A DNA stretch of 64,000 nucleotides from Streptomyces sp. S4.7 (GCF_010384365.1 NZ_CP048397.1:4340001-4404000); one strand, 5' to 3'; shown: positions 9,243-19,017, numbered from the stretch's first letter. Program-made: numbers and translations. The notes: generated from the letters alone by a model not told the origin.

Positions 9243-9417
9243 GGCCGTCGTTCGCGGGGTCCGTCGTCCGGATCGGGCCGCCGGGCCGGGCGCGGGTCCG
9301 GCCCGGCACGTCAGCCCGCCGGTGGGCGGGCCCGTCCGAACGGCGGCCCCCGGCCCCCGCCGCGCCGCTGCCGTCGCGTTTAGACGATTTTGTGCGGTTC
9401 GTGAGTATCGTCACCTC

Positions 9418-10059
9418 ATGCCCACGCCATACGGATCCCGCGGCGGCATGGCGTTCGGCGCAGACGAGCTGCGTGTGCTCCGAGGCGCCCTCGCCGTCGC
9501 ACTCCACCCCGCTCCCCTCCCCGACGAGGACGTCCAGGCATGCCTGCGCCTCGCCGAGTCCGTGGACGAAGCGGTCCGCGAGGCCGGCCGGCTGCGCGCG
9601 TTCCTCCTCGCCGACCTCGCCCGCTACCGCGCCGCGCTTCCCGGCTCGGCCGCCGGGTATCTGGAGCTTCTCCAGGACGCCCTGGCCGCCGGGTACGACC
9701 CCCGCCCGGAGGACCTCATGGCTCTGCGTACCCTGCGCCCCGCACCCGCCGCCACCGCGCTGCTCGACCGCTGCCGGCTGATCGCCGAGAACTCCGTACG
9801 GGCCCGCCTCGCCGGCCGCTCGCCCGCCGCGCCCGCGCCCCGTACCCGGCTGCTGGCGCTCCAGGGAGGCCGCGCCGCCGCCGACCCGGACCGGCCGAAG
9901 GAGGAGCCGGGAAAGGCGCCGGGGAAAGCGCCCGCGCCGCCCCGCCGCCCGGCGGCCCCGGGGCGTCCCGCCACCGAGCGCCCGATGCCCAAGCCGTCCG
10001 AGGTCTTTCCGCCACGCCGTAAGCCCACGCCCCCGGCGGAACGACGGGCCGCCGGATAG
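9418..10059 (+). CDS. Conserved hypothetical protein with Pro-rich tail
   Basis: 213-residue protein of unknown function that in Streptomyces commonly follows coaX. The first ~130 residues look alpha-helical (ADELRVLRGALAVAL, CLRLAESVDEAVREAGRLRAFLLADL); the last ~80 are a Pro/Ala/Arg/Lys-rich tail (KAPGKAPAPPRRPAAPGRP) that is probably disordered. No signal peptide or membrane segment. The ATG at 9418 gives MPTPYGSRGGMAFGADEL; upstream in-frame ATGs extend into the gap after coaX and were not used. The 175-base gap to coaX contains a less GC-rich patch just before the start (about 9380-9417) that may hold its own promoter. Confidence 0.75.
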   Translation: MPTPYGSRGGMAFGADELRVLRGALAVALHPAPLPDEDVQACLRLAESVDEAVREAGRLRAFLLADLARYRAALPGSAAGYLELLQDALAAGYDPRPEDLMALRTLRPAPAATALLDRCRLIAENSVRARLAGRSPAAPAPRTRLLALQGGRAAADPDRPKEEPGKAPGKAPAPPRRPAAPGRPATERPMPKPSEVFPPRRKPTPPAERRAAG

Positions 10060-10072
10060 CTACTCTGGTCCC

Positions 10073-10252
10073 ATGGACTACGTATCCGCTCTCCTGCCGC
10101 CCGTGGTGATGGCCGCCTTCTTCATCGGCCTGGTCGTGACGATCGTCAAAAGCCAGGGCGGGGACAACAAGTCGAAGGAGGACGCGGCCGTGGACGCGGC
10201 GATCGCCCGCGCGGAGGCCGCGGAGCAGCCGGGTGCTCCGTCGGGCGCCTGA
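10073..10252 (+). CDS. Small single-span membrane protein
   Basis: 59-residue protein, MDYVSALLPPVVMAAFFIGL at the start, followed by VVTIVKSQGGDNKSKED and an Ala/Glu-rich helix. Residues ~5-25 form one membrane helix; the Lys/Asp-rich tail is likely cytoplasmic. It starts 13 bases after the stop of the Pro-rich protein gene and ends directly before a strong terminator, so it is the last gene of that transcript. No function is known to me; it is conserved in this position in Streptomyces as far as I recall. Confidence 0.72.
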   Translation: MDYVSALLPPVVMAAFFIGLVVTIVKSQGGDNKSKEDAAVDAAIARAEAAEQPGAPSGA

Positions 10253-10270
10253 CGTAACGAGCTGTAGATC

Positions 10271-10309
10271 AGGACGTACGACTTCCACCAGTCGTACGTC
10301 CTTTTTGTT
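10271..10309 (+). terminator. Rho-independent terminator
   Basis: Perfect 12-bp arms AGGACGTACGAC (10271-10282) and GTCGTACGTCCT (10291-10302), 8-base loop, followed by a T-rich run. It closes the transcript containing the small membrane protein and insulates the BlaI-type gene. Confidence 0.9.
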
Positions 10310-10354
10310 ACGTCAATAACCGGCCATTCGGACATCTCGCACTATGGTTGCGGT

Positions 10355-10888
10355 GTGCCCCGCCAATTGGGAGACCTGGAAGACGCCGTCATGAGTCGCG
10401 TCTGGCAATGGAACCGTCCGGTCACCGTCCGGGAAGTCCTCGAAGACCTTCAGCGGGAACGGTCCATCGCCTACACGACCGTCATGACCGTAATGGACAA
10501 TCTCCATCAGAAGGGCTGGGTGCGCAGGGAAGTCGACGGCCGTGCCTATAGATATACGGCGGTCTCCACCCGTGCCGCCTACGCGGCCGCGCTGATGAAC
10601 GAAGCCTGGTCGAAGAGTGACAGCCCGGCGGCCGCTCTTGTCGCCTTCTTCGGGATGATGTCGCCGACACAGCGCGACGCCCTGGAGGACGCGGTCCGTA
10701 TGGTGCGCCGCGACCAGCCGGAAGTCGGTCCGGAAGCCGCGGTGGGGACGGCGCCGGAAGTCCTGCCTGAAACCCCGTCAGAAACCGCACCCGAAGTGCC
10801 GGCCGAAGAGCCCGCCGAAGTCCCCGGCGATGTGCCCGCCGAAGTCCCGACCGAGGGCGCCGACCGAGAGCATCCAGCGGGGCGATAG
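10355..10888 (+). CDS. BlaI/MecI/CopY-family transcriptional repressor
   Basis: 177 residues. The N-terminal winged helix is typical for the family: LGDLEDAVMSRVWQWNRPVTVREVLEDL, then AYTTVMTVMDNLHQKGWVRRE and the wing GRAYRY. Relatives repress beta-lactamase, copper or cell-wall genes and are inactivated by a partner protease; no BlaR1/M56 protease gene is next to it. The C-terminal ~50 residues are an acidic Pro/Glu/Val repeat region (APEVPAEEPAEVPGDVPAEV), which is unlike normal BlaI tails and may be disordered. GTG start follows about 45 bases after the terminator, so it has its own promoter. The stop is 10 bases before the GNAT gene. Confidence 0.9.
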   Translation: MPRQLGDLEDAVMSRVWQWNRPVTVREVLEDLQRERSIAYTTVMTVMDNLHQKGWVRREVDGRAYRYTAVSTRAAYAAALMNEAWSKSDSPAAALVAFFGMMSPTQRDALEDAVRMVRRDQPEVGPEAAVGTAPEVLPETPSETAPEVPAEEPAEVPGDVPAEVPTEGADREHPAGR

Positions 10889-10897
10889 CGTCCAGTC

Positions 10898-11431
10898 ATG
10901 TCCTCTGAGGTTCCGAAAGCCGCGGCGAATGCCATCACCGTCCGGCGGGCCAGGACGAGCGATGTGTCCGCTGTCCGTCGTCTCGTCGACCCGTACGTGA
11001 GTGAAGGCATCCTGCTCGACAAAGCGACGGTGACGCTTTACGAGGACATCCAGGAGTTCTGGGTCGCCGAACGCGACGACGACGCGGCGGTCGTCGGATG
11101 CGGCGCACTCCATGTCATGTGGGAAGACCTCGCCGAAGTGCGCACGCTCGCGGTGGATCCACGGTTCCGGGGCGACGGCATCGGCCGTCATGTGCTCGAC
11201 AAGTTGTTGCAGACCGCCCGGTGGCTCGGCGTGCGGCGCGTATTCTGTCTCACCTTCGAAGTCGACTTCTTCATCAAGCACGGCTTCGTGGAGATCGGTG
11301 AGACTCCTGTCGACGGAGATGTCTACAGCGAGCTGCTGCGTTCCTATGACGAGGGAGTGGCCGAGTTCCTCGGTCTCGAACGGGTGAAGCCGAACACCTT
11401 GGGTAACAGCCGGATGCTTCTGCACCTGTGA
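10898..11431 (+). CDS. argA: Amino-acid N-acetyltransferase (N-acetylglutamate synthase-like GNAT)
   Basis: 177-residue GNAT fold protein matching the short actinobacterial N-acetylglutamate synthases, which make the first arginine intermediate from glutamate and acetyl-CoA. Key segments: VRRARTSDVSAVRRLVDPYV at the start, CGALHVMWEDLAEVRTLAV for the central strands, the acetyl-CoA loop RFRGDGIGRHVL, and CLTFEVDFFIKHGFVEIG. The amino-acid kinase domain of classical ArgA is absent, as expected for this short class. It lies 10 bases after the BlaI-type gene and is probably cotranscribed. The symbol follows the mycobacterial name and should be read as a family assignment. Confidence 0.8.
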   Translation: MSSEVPKAAANAITVRRARTSDVSAVRRLVDPYVSEGILLDKATVTLYEDIQEFWVAERDDDAAVVGCGALHVMWEDLAEVRTLAVDPRFRGDGIGRHVLDKLLQTARWLGVRRVFCLTFEVDFFIKHGFVEIGETPVDGDVYSELLRSYDEGVAEFLGLERVKPNTLGNSRMLLHL

Positions 11432-11532
11432 GCGGCTGAAGAACCCGGAACCCTATGTCCGAATCGCGCACGTTTCCCGTGTTCTTGTGCTACTGAACCT
11501 CTGCCGGGGGTTTGTGTTTTCCTGAGAAAAGC

Positions 11533-11574
11533 GGTTTCCTTTCGGCGTACTGCATTTTCGATGAAAGGAAAACC
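11533..11574 (+). promoter_or_regulatory. Hairpin covering the lsr2 ribosome-binding site
   Basis: GGTTTCCTTTC (11533-11543) can pair with GAAAGGAAAACC (11563-11574), leaving one bulged base and a 19-base loop. The second arm contains the Shine-Dalgarno-like AAAGGA (11564-11569) in front of the GTG start at 11576. In the folded RNA the ribosome site would be hidden. The pairing is seen in the sequence; its use in regulation is inferred. Confidence 0.6.
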
Positions 11575-11575
11575 G

Positions 11576-11911
11576 GTGGCACAGAAGGTTCAGGTCCTTC
11601 TTGTTGACGACCTCGACGGTGGCGAGGCGGACGAGACCGTCACGTTCGCGCTGGACGGCAAGACCTACGAGATCGACCTCACGAACGCGAATGCGGACAA
11701 GCTTCGTGGGCTGCTCGACCCGTACACCAAGAGTGGCCGTCGTACCGGTGGCCGCGCCGCCGGTGGCCGTGGCAAGGGCCGCGCCGCCGCGGGTGGGAAC
11801 AAGGACACCGCGGAAATTCGCAAGTGGGCCAAGGAGAACGGCTACAGCGTCAACGATCGCGGTCGCGTTCCGGCCGAGATCCGTGAAGCCTACGAGAAGG
11901 CCAACGGCTGA
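11576..11911 (+). CDS. lsr2: Lsr2-family nucleoid-associated protein (xenogeneic silencer)
   Basis: Lsr2 coats AT-rich DNA, bridges it and silences transcription of foreign or specialised genes; in Streptomyces it affects antibiotic clusters. The 111-residue protein has the N-terminal dimerisation part (VQVLLVDDLDGGEADETVTF, then KTYEIDL) and the C-terminal DNA-binding part (WAKENGYSVNDRGRVP), with the RGR motif that enters the minor groove of AT-rich DNA. Between them is a basic Gly/Arg linker (RRTGGRAAGGRGKGRAAAGG). GTG at 11576 gives the usual MAQKVQ N-terminus and has a ribosome site at AAAGGA; an in-frame ATG 15 bases upstream lies inside that site. The AT-rich leader (11500-11570) contains a hairpin over this site. 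The 3' end overlaps the convergent gene by 22 bases. Confidence 0.96.
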   Translation: MAQKVQVLLVDDLDGGEADETVTFALDGKTYEIDLTNANADKLRGLLDPYTKSGRRTGGRAAGGRGKGRAAAGGNKDTAEIRKWAKENGYSVNDRGRVPAEIREAYEKANG

Positions 11912-12570
11912 GATTTCGTACGTGCCGTTTCTCCACGAAGCAATCGGGCCCGGTGGCACTCAGTGGCCGCCGTGTCCACGAGTCGAACGAGATCGGGGAC
12001 ACCCCCACCCCTGTCCCCGTGTCCGGCACTCCCTCCGGGGCCGTGTCCGATATGAGTGAGAGCCGGCAGCGTCGGTTCCACCTCGCGTCCCGGCTCGGGG
12101 GGCCGCAGCCATACGGCGGCCCCCTGCTCCGCTCCCGGGCGGCCGCCTCCCGCCCCGCCCCGCGCCGGAATCCCCGTCGGCCCACGGGGCCCCCTCGGCC
12201 CCGTCGGCCTTCCCGGCGGCCGCGGAGCGGTCATCCGGCCGCCGACGCCCACGGCGGTCAGATCCAGCGTGATCCCGCCCCACTCCAGCCAGTCCAGCAG
12301 CCCCGGTAGTTCGTCCGCGCCGCCCGCGGCCACCAGCAGCCGCATCCGGCCCTCCGCGAGCGCCACGGGTCCCGTCCCGGCCGCGCCGATCCGGCGAAGC
12401 ACCTCGGCGCCCGCGTCGGCGGGCAGTTCCAGGACGTCGAAGCGGAGCCCGGTCAGCAGTGCGACGGGTGGCCCCGGCGCCGTGGCCCAGCCCAGCTCGT
12501 GCTCGTACCAGTGGGCGCTGCCGCCTTCGAGGGGCAGCGGCGCGCGGGGGAGCGGAACGGGGAGAGCCAT
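11890..12570 (-). CDS. SCO3374-family conserved protein, convergent to lsr2
   Basis: 226-residue protein of a family that in Streptomyces stands between lsr2 and clpC. The conserved part is the beginning (MALPVPLPRAPL, HWYEHELGWATAPGPPVALL, RFDVLELP) and the central LLDWLEWGGITLDLTAVGVGG, followed by a Gly/Arg/Pro-rich low-complexity stretch and QGAAVWLRPPEPG. The fragment from HWYEHELGWA to RFDVLELP recalls the N-terminal part of bifunctional primase-polymerase proteins, but no catalytic motif is visible, so the function is unknown. Its last 22 bases are antisense to the lsr2 3' end. It is divergent from clpC across a 450-base region with ClgR-like boxes. Confidence 0.8.
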   Translation of the reverse strand: MALPVPLPRAPLPLEGGSAHWYEHELGWATAPGPPVALLTGLRFDVLELPADAGAEVLRRIGAAGTGPVALAEGRMRLLVAAGGADELPGLLDWLEWGGITLDLTAVGVGGRMTAPRPPGRPTGPRGPRGPTGIPARGGAGGGRPGAEQGAAVWLRPPEPGREVEPTLPALTHIGHGPGGSAGHGDRGGGVPDLVRLVDTAATECHRARLLRGETARTKSQPLAFS

Positions 12571-12676
12571 GTTCGGACCAACTCCCCGTCACAGCTCTGG
12601 GTTACGCGGTGTCGCCCCATGCTCGCCCTGTGTGTTCGCCGTGGGGGCGTACAGAAGCATTCGGGAGTGCAAGGGT

Positions 12677-12693
12677 GTTCGCCCGTAGCGGAG
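12677..12693 (+). promoter_or_regulatory. ClgR-like operator 1 upstream of clpC
   Basis: GTTCGCCCGTAGCGGAG fits the actinobacterial ClgR pattern GTTCGCY with a 5-base gap between CGC and GCG. The right half is weaker than in box 2. ClgR is known to activate clp protease genes in Streptomyces and Corynebacterium; here the assignment is by motif only. Confidence 0.55.
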
Positions 12694-12782
12694 GGAACCG
12701 GGGTGCGCCGCATGGAGTGTCAGTGCTTGCGGGTAAGACATTCCTAGTGGGGAGGGGCGACACGCGGTCCCGGACGTCTCAC

Positions 12783-12799
12783 GTTCGCCATCGGCGTAC
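12783..12799 (+). promoter_or_regulatory. ClgR-like operator 2 upstream of clpC
   Basis: GTTCGCCATCGGCGTAC is a nearly perfect palindrome, with CGC at 12786-12788 and GCG at 12794-12796 separated by five bases, as in known ClgR sites. It lies about 220 bases before the clpC start, on the clpC side of the divergent region. Confidence 0.7.
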
Positions 12800-13021
12800 C
12801 GATAGCGGGGGTATCTGTCTGGCCTGCGGGAACATCGTCTCGCACCATCAGGTTGGAGCAGATGTCGGCTCTTCGTGAGGAAAGTTCGCCGCCGAGGCGG
12901 GGTGATCACGGCGGATGTCGGCAGTTGGAATGAGCGGTCCCCGCTTGCGGGACTAAGCTGCGGAAGGACAGGGAGGGGACCGACCCCTTTACTGCCTGAC
13001 CGCTCTGAGGAGCGATTAACG

Positions 13022-15547
<2,526 letters not shown>

Positions 15548-15590
15548 GCCTCGGGCCGAGCCGCTGAGCTCGGTCCGAGAGCCCACAGTC

Positions 15591-15634
15591 GAAGGGGTGG
15601 CCCGAGACCGTAAAAGGTCTCGGGCCACCCCTTC
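15591..15634 (+). terminator. Strong terminator after clpC
   Basis: Perfect 19-bp arms (15591-15609 and 15616-15634) around a GTAAAA loop. There is no long T run, which is common for Streptomyces terminators. Confidence 0.88.
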
Positions 15635-16051
15635 GTCGTGCCTCCGTCATGACCCCGCGAGGGCCGTGGAGGGCGCTGCACCGTGACAAGCCGCACACCC
15701 GTTTCCGCGCCTACGACCAGGAATAGTGGTGAAGCGGGTGATTGCGGTGGGACCTTCGGATAGGTCCGCCTCGGGACCTTGGTCCCGAGGCCCCGGAAGA
15801 GGGTGGCGGCCCGGCCGCCGACCGGATGCGCACCACTCTGACGTGCGAATAAACGGTATTTAATACGGACATTTCGATTCAAGGTGGAAGGATACTTCAG
15901 GTCGTCAAGGGGTCGATCTGCCGGTACCGCGACTACGACGACATGTCGTAGATGGGCGGTTTGGGGTGTGATGGGCGGTCGGGTTACCAAGGTGAGGCAA
16001 GCCCACCCGGTGCCTGAGTGCCGGGTCCATTGACGCCCCGGAGGTTTCTCA
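15635..16051. other. Long structured leader/intergenic region before the M23 gene
   Basis: No gene is supported. It contains two adjacent hairpins: GGACC/GGTCC (15750-15767) and an 11-bp perfect stem GCCTCGGGACC/GGTCCCGAGGC (15768-15791), then a less GC-rich stretch (about 15845-15900). A sequence partly like an iron box is at 15988-16006. The last ~150 bases may be an untranslated leader for the peptidase gene; motifs of the c-di-AMP riboswitch found before other Streptomyces wall hydrolases were looked for and not seen. Confidence 0.55.
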
Positions 16052-16714
16052 ATGTCGCAGCGCACCACGCCCCGCCAGTCCACGCTCCGTACCCGTGCCG
16101 CCATCCTGGCCGCCGGACTCGGAGTGACGACGGCGCTCGGAGCGGGGGTCGCGTTCGCCGCGAACAGCAGCGGCGACGCCGGCGCCCCCGCCGCCGTGGC
16201 CGCCGAGAAGGCCGCCCACTCGGAGAAGGCGACCGCGGCCAAGGCCGCCGACAAGGCCAAGGACAAGGCCAAGAAGGCCAAGAACCCCACCTGGGCCAAG
16301 CCGGTCTCCAAGTACACCCTCAGCGCCACGTACGGCCGCGGTGGCGGTATGTGGGCCAGCAAGCACTCCGGCCAGGACTTCGCCGTCTCCGTCGGCACGA
16401 ACGTGAAGGCCGTCCACACGGGCACCGTCGTGAAGGCCGGACCCAACGGTGCCGGTGACGGCCCCGCGTACGGCAACGCGATAGTCATCAAGCACGGCAC
16501 CGGGTCGAGTGCGAAGTACTCGCAGTACGCGCACCTGTCCAAGGTGAAGGTGCATGCCGGCCAGAAGGTCGACAAGGGCCAGAGCATCGCGCTCTCCGGC
16601 AACACCGGCAATTCCAGCGGCCCGCACCTGCACTTCGAGATCCGTACGACCCCCAACTACGGCAGCGCGATCAACCCGGTGTCGTTCCTGCGCTCGGCCG
16701 ACGTCATTCTGTGA
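16052..16714 (+). CDS. Secreted M23-family metallopeptidase
   Basis: 220-residue exported zinc peptidase of the LytM/M23 type, which cuts peptidoglycan cross-links. It has a signal peptide (Arg at 13-15, hydrophobic core AAILAAGLGVTTALGAGVAF, cleavage near residue 36), a Lys/Ala-rich charged linker (about 50-77), then the catalytic domain. Zinc ligands are H105 and D109 (HSGQD) and H194 in HLHF, with YAHLS at about 159-163 supplying the other catalytic His. Ribosome site GGAGG lies 10 bases before the ATG. It acts outside the membrane. The 3' end overlaps the convergent TetR gene by 11 bases. Confidence 0.93.
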   Translation: MSQRTTPRQSTLRTRAAILAAGLGVTTALGAGVAFAANSSGDAGAPAAVAAEKAAHSEKATAAKAADKAKDKAKKAKNPTWAKPVSKYTLSATYGRGGGMWASKHSGQDFAVSVGTNVKAVHTGTVVKAGPNGAGDGPAYGNAIVIKHGTGSSAKYSQYAHLSKVKVHAGQKVDKGQSIALSGNTGNSSGPHLHFEIRTTPNYGSAINPVSFLRSADVIL

Positions 16715-17282
16715 CGCCCTGAGCCTGCACCATCAGATCGGTGGCGACCTCGAGGATGGCTTCCTGCTTCTCCTCGAGGTCGCCTTCGACGTCCCTGAGC
16801 GCGAAAATGCCGGCGTGCATGGCGAAGATCGCGGTGAAGCAGCGCACCCGGTCGGTCATCGTCCCCTCGGGCTGCTTGAGCAGCTCCAGTAGGCGCATCA
16901 TGCGGCTCTTGAAGGTCTCACCGACGCTCAGGTCGCGCATCGTCGCCTGGTTCTCCTGCATGAAGCGGAACAGGGGCGCCGCGGCGGTGAGCGCGTCGCT
17001 GTAGCGGCGCAGGAGCTCCTTCTTCGCCTCCAGGGTCGGCGGCTGCGTCTCGCCCCACGCGATCAGCTCGTCGATCGGCCGGGCCAGGTCCTGGAAGAGG
17101 CTGACCAGGATGTCTTCCTTGGTCTTGAAGTGGTAGTAGAGCGCCGCCTTGGTGACGTCCAGTTGCTCGGCGATCTCGCGCAGCGAGGTCTTCTCGTAGC
17201 CCTGCTCGGCGAAGAGTTCCAGCGCGACGTCCTGGATGCGCTGACGGGTGTTGCCCCGACGTGGCTGCGCCGTGCTGCTCAT
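16704..17282 (-). CDS. TetR-family repressor of the divergent MFS pump
   Basis: 192 residues with a clear TetR helix-turn-helix: RQRIQDVALELFAEQGYEKT, then REIAEQLDVTKAALYYHFKTKEDIL. The C-terminal domain binds an unknown inducer, probably a substrate of the neighbouring pump. The gene is divergent from the MFS gene, and the region between them carries a perfect 12-bp-arm palindrome plus a degraded second copy close to this gene's own start, so it most likely represses both. The last 11 bases overlap the 3' end of the M23 gene. Confidence 0.92.
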   Translation of the reverse strand: MSSTAQPRRGNTRQRIQDVALELFAEQGYEKTSLREIAEQLDVTKAALYYHFKTKEDILVSLFQDLARPIDELIAWGETQPPTLEAKKELLRRYSDALTAAAPLFRFMQENQATMRDLSVGETFKSRMMRLLELLKQPEGTMTDRVRCFTAIFAMHAGIFALRDVEGDLEEKQEAILEVATDLMVQAQGVTE

Positions 17283-17296
17283 GTTGCTCTCCCGAG

Positions 17297-17323
17297 TAAC
17301 TTACTTGACGACCGGCTAGTGAC
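17297..17323. promoter_or_regulatory. Secondary TetR operator-like dyad near the repressor start
   Basis: TAACTTACTTG followed after six bases by GGCTAGTGAC resembles the main operator at 17344-17371 with several changes in the right arm. It sits 15 bases upstream of the TetR start, as expected for autorepression. Confidence 0.55.
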
Positions 17324-17343
17324 AGGTCTACCTTCCCCGAGTG

Positions 17344-17371
17344 TACTTACTTGCCGGTCGGCAAGTAAGTA
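17344..17371. promoter_or_regulatory. Main TetR operator
   Basis: Perfect inverted repeat TACTTACTTGCC / GGCAAGTAAGTA with a GGTC centre, between the TetR gene and the MFS gene, 36 bases before the MFS start. A perfect dyad next to a divergent TetR gene is the usual layout of its binding site. Confidence 0.85.
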
Positions 17372-17406
17372 GAGGAACGGAACCGGGAACAAGGGGAGTG
17401 GGGGCC

Positions 17407-18999
17407 ATGTCGCTCGACGCGGTGGGGTCGGAACAGAGGAATAAGGCGGAGCCACAACCGCGCAGCGTGCGGGTGGTACTGCTCGCGCTCATGATCGCGA
17501 TGCTGCTCGCCATGCTGGACAACATGATCGTCGGCACCGCGATGCCGACCATCGTCGGCGAGCTGGGCGGGCTGGAGCACCTGTCCTGGGTGGTCACCGC
17601 GTACACCCTCGCCACCGCCGCGTCGACCCCGATCTGGGGGAAGGTCGGCGACATGTACGGGCGCAAGAAGATCTTCCTGCTCTCCATCGTCATTTTCCTG
17701 ATCGGCTCCGCGCTCAGTGGCATGGCCCAGGACATGGGGCAGCTCATCGGCTTCCGCGCCGTGCAGGGGCTGGGCGCCGGCGGACTCATGGTCGGCGTCA
17801 TGGCGATCATCGGGGACCTCATTCCGCCGCGCGAGCGCGGCAAGTACCAGGGCATGATGGCCGGCGTGATGGCCCTGGCCATGATCGGCGGACCGCTGGT
17901 CGGCGGCACCATCACCGACCACCTCGGCTGGCGCTGGAGCTTCTACATCAACCTGCCGCTCGGTGCCGTCGCCCTCGCGATGATCGTGACCGTGCTGCAT
18001 CTGCCCGCCGTGGAGCGGACCAAGAACAAGGTCGACTATCTCGGCGCCGCCCTGCTGACCGTTGGCATTACCTCGATCGTGCTGGTCACCACCTGGGGCG
18101 GTACGGAGTACGCCTGGAGCTCCGCGGTGATCATGGAGCTGATCGCGATCGGCGTCGTCACCCTCGTCTCGTTCGTGTACGTACAGACCAGGGCGCCCGA
18201 GCCGATCCTGCCGTTGCACATCTTCCGCAACCGCAACTTCACGCTCATGCAGGTCATCGGCTTCCTGACCGGGTTCGTCATGTTCGGGGCCGTCCTGTTC
18301 CTGCCGCTCTACCAGCAGTCCGTCCAGGGCGCCTCGGCGACCAACTCGGGTCTGCTGCTCCTGCCGCTGCTGCTGTCGATGATGGTCGTCTCGCTGTTCG
18401 CGGGCCGGGTCACCACCAACACGGGCAGGTACAAGATCTTCCCGATCGTGGGCAGCGCACTGATGGTCACCGGGCTCTTCCTGCTCGCGCAGATGGACAC
18501 CGAGACCTCCCGGCTCACCTCCGGCCTCTACATGGCCGTCCTCGGTGCCGGGATGGGCTTTTTGATGCAGATCACCATGCTGGTGGCGCAGAACAGCGCC
18601 GAGCCGAAGGACATGGGCGTCGCCTCGTCGTCGACCACCCTCTTCCGTACGCTCGGCAGCTCCTTCGGCGTCGCCATCATGGGCGCGCTGTTCACCGGCA
18701 AGGTGGAGGACGAGATGGCGGCGCGCGGTGGTGACGCGGTGACGCAGCAGTCCGCGCAGCTCGACGCGGCGAGCCTGGCCAAGCTGCCGGACGCGGCGCG
18801 TGAGGCGTACCAGATCGCCGTGTCCTCCGGGACACACGTGGCCTTCCTGCTGGCCGGTTCCGTCGCGGTGATCGGCTTCGTCGCGGCGTTCTTCGTCAAG
18901 GAGGTCCCGCTGCGGGGCGCCGGCCCCGAGAAGTCCGGGCCGGCGGACAAGGGCGGTGCTCCGTCCGTGGGGAAGAAGGTCGCCCTGTCCTCTAGATGA
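17407..18999 (+). CDS. MFS drug:proton antiporter, DHA2 (EmrB/QacA) type
   Basis: 530-residue, 14-helix-type transporter of the DHA2 group, which exports drugs or metabolites with proton exchange. Motif A-like GKVGDMYGRKK follows TM2; helix-5 motif C-like segment is GPLVGGTITDHLGWRWSFYINLP. ATG 17407 has the ribosome site AAGGGGAGTGG; an in-frame GTG at 17341 would start inside the operator and was rejected. The final residues are unusual: the stop TGA (18997-18999) falls within the left inverted repeat of a mobile element, and the last codons (VALSSR) touch the CTAG flank, so the natural C-terminus may have been changed by insertion. Confidence 0.93.
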   Translation: MSLDAVGSEQRNKAEPQPRSVRVVLLALMIAMLLAMLDNMIVGTAMPTIVGELGGLEHLSWVVTAYTLATAASTPIWGKVGDMYGRKKIFLLSIVIFLIGSALSGMAQDMGQLIGFRAVQGLGAGGLMVGVMAIIGDLIPPRERGKYQGMMAGVMALAMIGGPLVGGTITDHLGWRWSFYINLPLGAVALAMIVTVLHLPAVERTKNKVDYLGAALLTVGITSIVLVTTWGGTEYAWSSAVIMELIAIGVVTLVSFVYVQTRAPEPILPLHIFRNRNFTLMQVIGFLTGFVMFGAVLFLPLYQQSVQGASATNSGLLLLPLLLSMMVVSLFAGRVTTNTGRYKIFPIVGSALMVTGLFLLAQMDTETSRLTSGLYMAVLGAGMGFLMQITMLVAQNSAEPKDMGVASSSTTLFRTLGSSFGVAIMGALFTGKVEDEMAARGGDAVTQQSAQLDAASLAKLPDAAREAYQIAVSSGTHVAFLLAGSVAVIGFVAAFFVKEVPLRGAGPEKSGPADKGGAPSVGKKVALSSR

Positions 19000-19017
19000 T
19001 CTATTCCAAGGGGTCTG
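18996..19017 (+). repeat. Left terminal inverted repeat
   Basis: 22-bp end that matches 21911-21932 in inverted orientation with three mismatches. It contains the stop codon of the MFS gene. Confidence 0.75.

Larger units (their letters stand above)
12571..13021. other. 450-base divergent regulatory region of clpC
   Basis: No gene is supported here. The stretch separates the SCO3374-family gene from clpC and contains two ClgR-like boxes (12677-12693 and 12783-12799), plus two further GTTCGC...GCG pairs with a 7-base gap (12634-12652 and 12884-12899) that do not keep the required spacing. The clpC ribosome site GAGGAG is at 13006-13011. Confidence 0.7.

Noticed and set aside
12634..12652. Additional ClgR box GTTCGCC...GGCGTAC
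   Set aside because: The gap between CGC and GCG is seven bases rather than five, so it does not fit the consensus; the same holds for 12884-12899.
15700..16051. c-di-AMP (ydaO-type) riboswitch before the M23 peptidase
   Set aside because: Such riboswitches precede other Streptomyces wall hydrolases, but the conserved core segments could not be found here.
17341..17406. Earlier start for the MFS transporter
   Set aside because: The GTG at 17341 overlaps the main operator, and the ATG at 17407 has a much better ribosome site and normal N-terminus.
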